From assembly GCF_029023725.1 (NCBI RefSeq), contig NZ_CP119075.1:2413501-2477500 (forward strand): DNA of 64,000 nucleotides. The letters run 5' to 3'. This document shows, piece after piece, positions 43,216-50,968 of this stretch. Source of the stretch: Synoicihabitans lomoniglobus. GTDB lineage: Bacteria > Verrucomicrobiota > Verrucomicrobiia > Opitutales > Opitutaceae. The notes under the pieces are model-generated. The model saw only the letters and a program-made list of their open reading frames with translations. It was not told where the DNA came from and ran no database searches. A program made the translations under genes and the position numbers. Every line of letters starts with the position of its first letter. The first letter of the stretch is position 1.

Positions 43216-44217
43216 CTAAAAACTCAACCCGATGCTTTTCCGCAATTTCGCCAACAGCGCGGCCTGGGCGAGACTGTTGGCCCACGTCATCTTGGGCGCC
43301 TGTCGGGCGGCCAGGTGTTGCTCGACTTCGAGCGCTTCGCGCGCGAACAACGCGAGACCATCGCCTGCCGTGAGCGTTTCCTCGTCGTCTCCGCACACCA
43401 CGCGCACGGTGGCGGCGCTGGCATCGGGGTGCCAGGGTTTGGGCACTTCGATAAATCCTTTGTCCCCGTAGATGGCGGCCAGCGTCGGTTCGCCGACCCT
43501 TGTGGCGGTGTGGAAAGTCGCCACGACCCCGTTCGCAAATTTGAGCGTCCCGGCGGCCCATTCATCCACTTCACTTTCAGCTCCGATGTGCCCCACGGCA
43601 TGCGCATCGACCGGCTCGGTGCCCACGAGCTGGCGCATGCAGGACAAACAGTAGCACCCCACATCCATGAGCCCGCCGCCCGCCGCCTCGCGCGACTGGC
43701 GAATGTTCTCCAAGTTGACGCCCATGTTGTAGGAAAACGACGTGTGCAACGAACGCACCTCGCCGATCCGCCCGTCGGCGATGAGCTGATGGACCAGATC
43801 CCACTGCGGATGGAAACGATACATGAAGCCTTCCATGAAAAACACATCGGCGGCGCGCACCGCCGTCAGCACGGTTTCGAGTTCCGCCGCATCCAGAGCC
43901 ACCGGCTTTTCGCACAGGATGTGTTTGCCCGCCTGCGCACACTTGATGCTCCACTCCGCGTGCAGTTGGTTGGGCAGGGATATGTAAACGACGTCGACCT
44001 CCGGATCGGCCAGCAAGGCCTCATAGGAACCGTGGGACCGGGCGATGTTTTTAGCGGCGGTAAATTCAGCAGCTTTCGCGGCGGAGCGACTCGCGGCCGC
44101 CACGATATTCAAATCGTGCGCCTGCAATTGATCGACAAACTGGCCGGCAATGTTGCCCGTGCCGAGCACGCCCCAGCGGAGCTTTGCGGATGGGTAGGAT
44201 GAAGTGGAAGCGGACAT
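43216..44217 (-). CDS. Gfo/Idh/MocA-family NAD(P)-dependent oxidoreductase
   Basis: 333 aa. Rossmann opening RWGVLGTGNIAGQF (about 14-27), the EKP motif HILCEKPVALDA (about 99) and the GGGLMDVGCYCLS active-site helix with the family D/H positions (about 180-192). These enzymes oxidise or reduce sugar derivatives; the substrate is unknown. It ends a run of minus-strand genes and is 10 bp downstream of the 268-aa secreted protein of the pseudopilin operon, so it may belong to that transcript. Confidence 0.9.
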   Translation of the reverse strand: MSASTSSYPSAKLRWGVLGTGNIAGQFVDQLQAHDLNIVAAASRSAAKAAEFTAAKNIARSHGSYEALLADPEVDVVYISLPNQLHAEWSIKCAQAGKHILCEKPVALDAAELETVLTAVRAADVFFMEGFMYRFHPQWDLVHQLIADGRIGEVRSLHTSFSYNMGVNLENIRQSREAAGGGLMDVGCYCLSCMRQLVGTEPVDAHAVGHIGAESEVDEWAAGTLKFANGVVATFHTATRVGEPTLAAIYGDKGFIEVPKPWHPDASAATVRVVCGDDEETLTAGDGLALFAREALEVEQHLAARQAPKMTWANSLAQAALLAKLRKSIGLSF

Positions 44218-44227
44218 GTTGGGAAGA

Positions 44228-45034
44228 TTAAGGGGTTTCGGGCAAAGGCACGCGGACCTGATCTCTCACCACCCGCGTGCGCAGATCCGCACCATCACGA
44301 AAGGGAGCCAGAAAGACGAGCAACAGCCGCTCATTTTCGCTCACCGATAACGACTGGTCGAAAACCGCCACCGGCCGGCTCTGGCGTTGATAAGCCACGC
44401 CGACCCGAACACTGCCGCCCAGCCGTCGCGGGGCACTAGCGCGCGGCGCAGGTGGAAGTTCAAAACGATAGTCATCCAATGTGCCGCTGACAGGTAACCC
44501 CGACAGATTCAGCAAACGCGCGTGTCCCGCTGGAAACGCGGACTTGCCGTCGTCGATTGCTAGCAAACCAAACGCGCCCTCCTCCGCTGGCACCAGTATA
44601 ACGAGAGTGCGTTCGGTCGAGGCTGGTCCCGTCATCGACGCGACCACGCGATCGACCGCCAACGCCTCGCCCTTCCCTCTCGTGGTTACAAATCGCAACG
44701 GCGGCGGGCCTTCGTAGTGATAAAGACTGCTGCGCCCTTGGGAGTTGACTCGCAGTGGGATGATATCGAAATCCGCCGCCGTGGGTCGGGGTTTGGCGCG
44801 AGCTTCGGGCTTGAGCTGCACGTAGGCCACATAGCGCAATCGATCGGTTGCCATCACGGTGAAGTCGAACTTGAGCAACGGCGCGCGCGTCTCCTGCGCC
44901 ACGAGATTTGCGGTCCACAGTAGCGAGCACAGCAGGACAATCAGGTAGGGTCGGATCACCGAGCCGTCCGCGTCCGCTACGCGCTGCGGCGCGCTCGGCG
45001 AGCACGCCCTACCTTGAGTTGCCTTGTTTTTCAT
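44228..45034 (-). CDS. Secreted partner gene of the pseudopilin operon; N-terminus extended by a repeat
   Basis: 268 aa. The N-terminus is a signal peptide (IRPYLIVLLCSLLWTANLVAQ) preceded by about 25 residues encoded by a GGTAGGGCG repeat (residues 7-31). The mature part is beta-rich (LLKFDFTVMATDRLRYVAYVQL, GGSVRVGVAYQRQSRPVAV) without Cys. Its ATG overlaps the K-like stop codon (ATGA, 45031-45034), so it is translationally coupled and is the last gene of the operon. No family is recognised; a periplasmic or surface partner of the pseudopilus is inferred from context only. Confidence 0.75.
   Translation of the reverse strand: MKNKATQGRACSPSAPQRVADADGSVIRPYLIVLLCSLLWTANLVAQETRAPLLKFDFTVMATDRLRYVAYVQLKPEARAKPRPTAADFDIIPLRVNSQGRSSLYHYEGPPPLRFVTTRGKGEALAVDRVVASMTGPASTERTLVILVPAEEGAFGLLAIDDGKSAFPAGHARLLNLSGLPVSGTLDDYRFELPPAPRASAPRRLGGSVRVGVAYQRQSRPVAVFDQSLSVSENERLLLVFLAPFRDGADLRTRVVRDQVRVPLPETP
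44943..45014. repeat. GGTAGGGCG palindromic repeat inside the signal-peptide region, copy 4
   Basis: Reading the minus strand, AAGGTAGGGCGTGCTCGCCG opens and CCGACCCTACC closes the element. Copies 2 and 3 share the GGTAGGGCGTGCTCGCCG start. It is in frame and adds about 25 codons before the signal peptide of the 268-aa gene. Confidence 0.85.
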
Positions 45035-47934
45035 AATTCGTCCTCGTTTAACCAGCGAACGGACAGCACCCGGCAACGTCGACCCCACTTGGGATCAGCG
45101 ATCATTTGCGTCCAGGGAGACGTTTCGCCGCTCGTGAAATCATCGGTATCCACACCATCCGGAAAACGCTGCACGACGGCTTCCAACCAGGCGCGCGCGA
45201 CCGGTGTGGATGACGCGAAGTCGGCGACGGTGGTCGGAGTCACCACTTCACCGTAAGTCCGCACCACAAACGTATCGGAACGCACGTTCACCATCGGAGC
45301 CAACGCCGTCATCACATCCGCGGACGTGACAAATGCAGGGGCCGCCGCATCGATTTTCATCGGCGTATCCGGGAAATACTGATCCCAATTAATTCGCCCG
45401 GACTCCGGCACGGACGCATCGTATTGTTCGATTGAATACTCAATCAGGTTGAGTCCACCGAACAACGCCGCGCCAGGTGCCAGAAACTCCTCGACGCTGC
45501 GAAACGGTCCCGCCGTCAGGCCGCGTCGTTGCACATTGCTCGCGATTTCCGCGGCAAGCCCCCTCACCTGCGCCACCGAAAGCGCCCGGGCACCCCGCCG
45601 ATATTGCCGCAACGGCGCCTGAAAGTTCTCCGGATGCACCGAGACGTCCCACATTTCTCCCACCGACTGGGAGAAGCGCCCCACGGGACGTCGCATCGTT
45701 TGGTCGTCCACCCCTGCAATCGCTCCCGTTGCATGGTCATGCGTGGTGAAATCGAATCGGTAGTCGAGCCCCCCGCTGGCCAGCCCCAACAGCACCGCCG
45801 TCCATGCTGCGGCGTTCGTGCTGTTCAGATTGAACTGATCTCGTGCCCACCAACCGGCGGCGGTGACATCGGCGACCGGCGCCCTCACGATCGGCTCCAA
45901 GTGCGACGGCGGCGTATCGGAACTCAGCGGCAATTCGCCGGAGAACAGAAAACGATCAAACCAGTCGTTGTGCTCACTCCAACTGTTGCCGACGTTGTAG
46001 GTTGGGCCGGAAGTGAAGGCCAGGTGCTGCAGACTCCCCACCGATTGCCACGGTTGGCGCGGCAGTTCGTAGAGCGCGACATCGCTATTATAACTCGGCT
46101 GATAGTAGCTCAGATAGTCTCGATCCACCGGATCACGATTGAACAACTGGCGCGCTTCTACCGCCGAGTTGGGGCCACTGAAAGCGGTGTTGTAGGAGGC
46201 GGATTCCGGGTCGTTTGTGGTCCAATACGTTTCATCAAAATCCCGCCGCCGTAAGTCGCCCGGCAAGCCCTGCACGATCCACGACGATGCTCCTTCGTCA
46301 TCCTGATTGCCGCTGCGGTCGACCAATTGCGCCAGCATGCCAAAGTCCGGAATTGTGGAATTCGCATCCAACCACGCGGTATCGACAGCGTAAAACAATG
46401 GCAGCGTGTGCGTGGCCAGGATCGCGCCGTTTTGACGCTGCAATTCCAGGCGAATCTCCCAATCATCTGCACCAGTGAACCGGAGTTCACTGTTCAAAGG
46501 CGATCCCGAATGCAGCGCGTCGGGACCATCCAGCGCCACGCCGGGGCGCTCTTCCCAGTAACTGGTGCGCGTGCTCGCATCGAACACGAGTTCCCGGTTG
46601 GCCGCTTCTCCGCGCGTATCACCCGACTGGTTACGCCACGTGATCACGCGCCCCGGGGCCCACGTGGGTTCATCAAAGGGCAAATCGAACTCAATCGCAG
46701 GCGAACCGTCACTCGCGGTATGAAGCGCATACAGATCCTCCAGGTTGATCGTCGCGCCGCCGTGGTTTTCGGTCGTGCCACGGGTTTGAGACTCGATGCC
46801 GATATTCCCCGGCAAACCCGACACGACCAGCAGCAAAGGCTCCGCCTCCAAGGCCGAACTGAACGGGTTGGCCAACTCAACGAAAAATCGCAGTCGTGTC
46901 TCCAGCGTGCGGGACGTGGCACTGATGGTGTGCACGCTAAACTGGAGCCCGACTTGCGTGATGATGGGCGCGATCACGTCGGTGAGCGCCCCACCCGTCA
47001 GCGATCCGGCACGAATGGGATACACCGGGCTCAACGCATTCCGACGCGTCTCGGTCATCAAATCCGTGAATGCATTCAGTCCGGGAATGGCCGTCGCTCC
47101 GTCGGTCGATAGATCGGACTTCAGCCGTCCCCGCGGCGAATCCACCAAAACCCCGCGACTTCCGGCGGTGTAATCATGCCCATGCGCGCGCCCGGCGGCG
47201 GCGTCGATGGCTTCGCTCAAGCTCACAAACTGATTGGCAGTCTCCACCGTCGCCAACGCGGACTGCACCGCCGAGGCCGTGACATCAAAGCCGACTACAT
47301 CGTCAAAACCGACGGCATACGTTCCTCCCATCAATGGCGCGCGTTGCGACACCGGGGAATCGGGATCGTAGCCAGGGGCACGATTCGCACTCAGCGTCGC
47401 TTTGACGCCTTCATCCGATACGAAATATCCGAAAGCGCCGGTTACCCGCTCTCCCGCATAACCCAGGACATTGGTGTCGGTGAGCAATTCCACCGGAACC
47501 GTCACGGCTCCGTTCTCCCCCGCTGCCGTCGTAAAAGCTCCCACCAGCAAAGTTTCCCGCCGATCGCCCGTGGGAGCCGACGCCGGATCGGCCCCGCCCC
47601 CACTGACCAACCAGCCCTCCGGAATATTTCCGGCGAAATCCGTCCGCCAAACGCCTGTCCAATGCGGGTTGCCGGTCGCACCGAGCAGTTGGGCCGTTCC
47701 CGTCACGCGTTGATCCGGACCGACGAGCATCTGCAATCGGCCGACCGCCACATCCAGTGCCAAGAGCGCGTTTTGGCGGGCCTGGGCGCGGGCAGTCACC
47801 GTCGAACTGATCTGAGTTTCCACGCGGGTCAGGACGGCCAGGCTCACCACAAGTAGAGTCACCAGCGCGAGCAATGAGACCACCAGGAGCAGTGCCATCC
47901 CCCGTTCGGTATCTCGATTACCTCGGTTCACCAT
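45031..47934 (-). CDS. Large GspK/PilX-like minor pseudopilin (Verru_Chthon cassette protein A-like)
   Basis: 967 aa. The N-terminus DTERGMALLLVVSLLALVTL is the hydrophobic segment of GspK/PilX-type minor pseudopilins, with the positively charged residues before it. The long soluble part is beta-rich and repeated in composition, with frequent Ala, Val and Asn, as in the verrucomicrobial cassette-A proteins. The frame begins at a TTG 24 bases upstream, but the ATG at 47934 (MVNRGNRDTERG) is the likely start. It overlaps the J-like gene by 7 bases. Probably tip-like minor component of the pseudopilus. Confidence 0.8.
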   Translation of the reverse strand: MVNRGNRDTERGMALLLVVSLLALVTLLVVSLAVLTRVETQISSTVTARAQARQNALLALDVAVGRLQMLVGPDQRVTGTAQLLGATGNPHWTGVWRTDFAGNIPEGWLVSGGGADPASAPTGDRRETLLVGAFTTAAGENGAVTVPVELLTDTNVLGYAGERVTGAFGYFVSDEGVKATLSANRAPGYDPDSPVSQRAPLMGGTYAVGFDDVVGFDVTASAVQSALATVETANQFVSLSEAIDAAAGRAHGHDYTAGSRGVLVDSPRGRLKSDLSTDGATAIPGLNAFTDLMTETRRNALSPVYPIRAGSLTGGALTDVIAPIITQVGLQFSVHTISATSRTLETRLRFFVELANPFSSALEAEPLLLVVSGLPGNIGIESQTRGTTENHGGATINLEDLYALHTASDGSPAIEFDLPFDEPTWAPGRVITWRNQSGDTRGEAANRELVFDASTRTSYWEERPGVALDGPDALHSGSPLNSELRFTGADDWEIRLELQRQNGAILATHTLPLFYAVDTAWLDANSTIPDFGMLAQLVDRSGNQDDEGASSWIVQGLPGDLRRRDFDETYWTTNDPESASYNTAFSGPNSAVEARQLFNRDPVDRDYLSYYQPSYNSDVALYELPRQPWQSVGSLQHLAFTSGPTYNVGNSWSEHNDWFDRFLFSGELPLSSDTPPSHLEPIVRAPVADVTAAGWWARDQFNLNSTNAAAWTAVLLGLASGGLDYRFDFTTHDHATGAIAGVDDQTMRRPVGRFSQSVGEMWDVSVHPENFQAPLRQYRRGARALSVAQVRGLAAEIASNVQRRGLTAGPFRSVEEFLAPGAALFGGLNLIEYSIEQYDASVPESGRINWDQYFPDTPMKIDAAAPAFVTSADVMTALAPMVNVRSDTFVVRTYGEVVTPTTVADFASSTPVARAWLEAVVQRFPDGVDTDDFTSGETSPWTQMIADPKWGRRCRVLSVRWLNEDEL

Positions 47935-48632
47935 GGCCTCCCCGGAAAGTTCACCCAACGGGTGTAGGTTTGGGTGGTGTCTCGTTGGATGTCGTCGATT
48001 GGTTCCGCGGAGTCTCCGTTTGCCACCGCGGCCAGTCTTTGGGCCCCGAGCTCACTGATCAATGTGACGGAAATTTTGGTCAGCGCGGGCCAATTGGCGG
48101 GCGTGGGCGTGTCGATGACCACGCCGTCTTCGTCAAACCACTCCAGCGTGAGCTCCATGAGGCCTTCCGTAATCAAAAACTCGATACTGGTCACAGCGAC
48201 GGGATCGGAAAAGGCATAGCCGCTGGTCAGCGCGGCGCTCGCCGTTCCTTCCCAACGGTAGAGTTTGCGTCCGTCAGCGCCGCTCGAAGTCACGTAAACC
48301 ACTTCACGAATCGTGTGAGGCTCAGCGGCATCGCCGGAGGTCGTCCGCGTGTTGGTAAATAGCCGCAACTCCGTCACCGCGTGGTTGGTCCCTTCCCACC
48401 GAATCCACTCGCCGCCGTCGCGGCGCACCACCGCACTTTCCCAATCGACGACGAGGCGATCCATCACGAGCTGGGCGCGATTTTCCATCGTGAGCGCACT
48501 GGCCGATTTTTCCCAAATGCCGAGCGTATGGGTCACGATCGTCAGTGACAGCGCGGCCAATACGGCCGTGATACCCACCGCCACAACAATTTCCACCAGC
48601 GTGAAGGCGGCGTGGCGCAGGCATCGTTTCAT
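47928..48632 (-). CDS. GspJ-like minor pseudopilin (cassette protein C-like)
   Basis: 234 aa. The prepilin signal AAFTLVEIVVAVGITAVLAAL has the A-F junction rather than G-F for cleavage, and Glu5 is present. The rest has the minor-pseudopilin spine (ALTMENRAQLVMDRLVVDWES) and a GspJ-like beta domain. The stop overlaps the K-like start, and the start overlaps the I-like stop by 4 bases (ATGA), so the operon is translationally coupled. Confidence 0.82.
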   Translation of the reverse strand: MKRCLRHAAFTLVEIVVAVGITAVLAALSLTIVTHTLGIWEKSASALTMENRAQLVMDRLVVDWESAVVRRDGGEWIRWEGTNHAVTELRLFTNTRTTSGDAAEPHTIREVVYVTSSGADGRKLYRWEGTASAALTSGYAFSDPVAVTSIEFLITEGLMELTLEWFDEDGVVIDTPTPANWPALTKISVTLISELGAQRLAAVANGDSAEPIDDIQRDTTQTYTRWVNFPGRPW

Positions 48633-49102
48633 CGCCGCACCGCCGTGTTGAAGGTGAGCATTTCACGGTTGGCGAGCGGGACAAGATCACCTTCGGTCTG
48701 GCGCACCGGCCAGGTCAGTGTGAGTCGCATGGCCAAAAACCCCGCGGTGTCGTCGTTCGCGACCGGCGAAAGGTCGGTATTGCGGGACAGCGTGAGCTCG
48801 AAAAACGCGTCGGCCAAATCCACGGGGTCCCGCCATCCGATGTGGTCACCCGAACGTGTCGCGTAGATGACAGGGGGATCGTTTTCCGCCAGCCATGCTT
48901 GCGCCTGCGTCCAACTCAGGGTGCGCAGGATGGCGGTGGCTGACTCCCCCACCCGGGTCGCCGCCATCGCTTGGCGGGTCGCACCGGCCGATTCGGTGGT
49001 GGTGGACAAGAGCGCGATTGCGCCCACCACCCCGGCGACGAAAACCCCGACTGCGACCACGACTTCGACGAGCGAAAATCCCGCTCCGCGCACGTGGTTC
49101 AT
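48629..49102 (-). CDS. GspI-like minor pseudopilin (cassette protein B-like)
   Basis: 157 aa. Prepilin signal AGFSLVEVVVAVGVFVAGVV with Glu5, and a short GspI-type C-terminal domain (TLSWTQAQAWLAEND, FFELTLSRNTD). The start at 49102 (MNHVRGAGFS) gives a normal short leader; the frame upstream of it is a shadow of the H-like gene. Overlap ATGA with the H-like gene. Confidence 0.85.
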   Translation of the reverse strand: MNHVRGAGFSLVEVVVAVGVFVAGVVGAIALLSTTTESAGATRQAMAATRVGESATAILRTLSWTQAQAWLAENDPPVIYATRSGDHIGWRDPVDLADAFFELTLSRNTDLSPVANDDTAGFLAMRLTLTWPVRQTEGDLVPLANREMLTFNTAVRR

Positions 49103-49698
49103 TCGTTCGCGTCCCCTTCCTCGAATGCCACCACCGCACCGTAGCGACTGATGGCCAAACCCACGGCGGGTGCCTCGGGCGGGAAGATCACACCGTCCGC
49201 CCGACGTTGGGCCACCGCCAACCAAATTTCACCGCCCCCTGCTCCGGTGAGTCCGCCGTGGGGATCAAACGAGACCAAATAACACGGGATGGCCACGGCG
49301 CCGGGATCCACCGCCACGAGCTGCGGACCAGCCAGCAACGTGCTGCCATCGCCGGGTTCGCGCACGCGCACCTCACCGGGCAGATTGGCGCCATCATGCA
49401 GCACGGTAAATGTCCCACTGGCGTCCACCACTGCCACGGCGACATGGCGCAGGTAGCGATCCGGATCGTCGGTATCGGCGACGATAACGACCGCACCGGG
49501 ATAACCGCGCAGCGCGGCTTGAGACCGTGCAGCCGTGAGTTGCGCCTGCATGATTTCGCGAGCGGACGTGAGAGCGGCACCCTCGCTGCCCCCGCTGAGA
49601 CCCACGCCCACGATGCTGGCGATGACGGCAATCACACCAATAACCACCAACAGCTCGATGAGAGTAAACCCAGTCCGTGATCGCGACGATGGCAGCAT
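49099..49698 (-). CDS. GspH-like pseudopilin (cassette protein D-like)
   Basis: 199 aa. Prepilin signal TGFTLIELLVVIGVIAVIAS (cleavage after Gly). A GspH-like helical spine (SAREIMQAQLTAARSQAALR) and a beta domain rich in Val and Gly follow. Fourth gene of the operon; a short gap follows the second G-like gene. Confidence 0.82.
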   Translation of the reverse strand: MLPSSRSRTGFTLIELLVVIGVIAVIASIVGVGLSGGSEGAALTSAREIMQAQLTAARSQAALRGYPGAVVIVADTDDPDRYLRHVAVAVVDASGTFTVLHDGANLPGEVRVREPGDGSTLLAGPQLVAVDPGAVAIPCYLVSFDPHGGLTGAGGGEIWLAVAQRRADGVIFPPEAPAVGLAISRYGAVVAFEEGDANE

Positions 49699-49702
49699 GG
49701 GA

Positions 49703-50299
49703 TCAGCGCCAGCTCAGCACGAGGTCGTTGGCATCGCGGCCTTGTCCGGCAGAGTAAAAAACGACGCGCGCACGCACGCCGCTGGTTGGAATCGCTTCGT
49801 CGGCCGCCATGGGACTGAAAACGCCGTCGGCCCCGACGACACTCACCCAACTGCCGGTGTCGCTCGCGTTGATGATACCGTCGCGGTTGGTGTCGATACG
49901 CACACCAATGTCGGAGTTGCCAAAGGCGTCGACCAGGTGCGTGCCGTCGACATCGAGGTCGTCGGCGGAAAGGGCATAAAAACTGAGACCCTTGCGATTC
50001 GCCGTGCTCCCGGTCACCGCGGCTCCCGTCAACGAACGCCCGGTCAACTCCGACGCGAAACGGTCGGGATCGACTTTGCCCGCGACGGCAATGTCGGGAT
50101 AAAACCCATACTCCTGCCGAAACAATTCCATCGCGGCGGCCCATTGACTGAACTGCGCTTTGGTCTTGGCCCGATGGGCCGCGTTGCGGGCGCTGCTCAC
50201 TGTCGGAATAATAATCGCGGCGAGGATGCCCAGAATCGCGATCACCGTAAGCAACTCAATCAGCGTGAAGGCGGCAGACGGAGAACGGCGAAAACGCAT
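49703..50299 (-). CDS. GspG-like major pseudopilin, second copy
   Basis: 198 aa. Prepilin signal AAFTLIELLTVIAILGILAAI, an alanine rather than glycine before Phe. After the helix AQFSQWAAAMELFRQEYGFYPD the layout resembles GspG pilins. Leader MRFRRSPSAA is short and basic, as expected. Separated from the H-like gene by only 4 bp. Confidence 0.85.
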   Translation of the reverse strand: MRFRRSPSAAFTLIELLTVIAILGILAAIIIPTVSSARNAAHRAKTKAQFSQWAAAMELFRQEYGFYPDIAVAGKVDPDRFASELTGRSLTGAAVTGSTANRKGLSFYALSADDLDVDGTHLVDAFGNSDIGVRIDTNRDGIINASDTGSWVSVVGADGVFSPMAADEAIPTSGVRARVVFYSAGQGRDANDLVLSWR

Positions 50300-50318
50300 G
50301 ACGGAAGTGCGGGGACGG

Positions 50319-50873
50319 TTAGCGGTGGGCGTAGACGTTATCCAGGTTGGCGGCGGCGTCGTAGTCGATCATGCCTGTGCTGGTCGGCGGATGGTCGTTT
50401 CCGTCCGGGCCGACGGAATAAAGGCGAAAACCGCGACGCGGGCCAGCGAGGTAAGGCGAATAAACATAAGGCTGATTCCACGGGTCGAGCAGCACGTTGC
50501 CCGCCAAAAATGGATTATGATTCTCCAAGGTAAACCCTTCGAGGGCGACCAGTGGTGCACGTTGCAGTGGGCTTCCCGTCGGGCCGGCGCGTCCCGCCAG
50601 GGCGGCCAGCAGCACCGCGCCGCCCGCTTGCTGCGGGTAGTCATGAAACACGCGCCGATATTCCTCCAGCGCGGTGGACAACACCGCGAGTTCGGCGCGA
50701 GCGCGATCCGTTGCCGCGCGTTCGCTCGCCCCGCGGGATATACCGAGCGTGATCGCCGCCAGCACCGCAATGATGGTGATGACGACGAGCAGCTCAATCA
50801 GCGTGAAACCTGAACGGAGAGATGAACCACGAAATACACGAACGACACGAAAAGGATGAGGCGGGAGAATCAT
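50319..50873 (-). CDS. GspG-like pseudopilin, first gene, with leader peptide encoded by a repeat
   Basis: 184 aa. Prepilin signal RSGFTLIELLVVITIIAVLAAI with a G-F cleavage site and a GspG spine (ATDRARAELAVLSTALEEYR). The leader (22 residues) is unusual: codons 8-17 (FRVVRVFRGS) come from the CACGAA repeat arm at 50826-50852. The ATG at 50873 is the only in-frame start before the pilin signal. It opens the operon and lies 95 bp downstream of the acs stop. Confidence 0.85.
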   Translation of the reverse strand: MILPPHPFRVVRVFRGSSLRSGFTLIELLVVITIIAVLAAITLGISRGASERAATDRARAELAVLSTALEEYRRVFHDYPQQAGGAVLLAALAGRAGPTGSPLQRAPLVALEGFTLENHNPFLAGNVLLDPWNQPYVYSPYLAGPRRGFRLYSVGPDGNDHPPTSTGMIDYDAAANLDNVYAHR

Positions 50874-50959
50874 CGAGTTCCGTTTGCGTCGTGCGGATAA
50901 TACTACACGACAGGCCGAACACGGCCGGACCGTGAATTCATTTTCGTGTATTTCGTGGT
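50826..50959. repeat. CACGAA-type inverted repeat across the start of the pseudopilin operon
   Basis: The left arm ACCACGAAATACACGAA (50826-50842) is repeated inverted at 50943-50959. It matches the repeat at 2351-2442. The centre of about 100 bp includes the ATG (50873) and the likely 5' leader of the first pseudopilin gene, so the repeat supplies leader codons and probably the ribosome-binding context. Confidence 0.85.
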
Positions 50960-50968
50960 CTCCAACGA

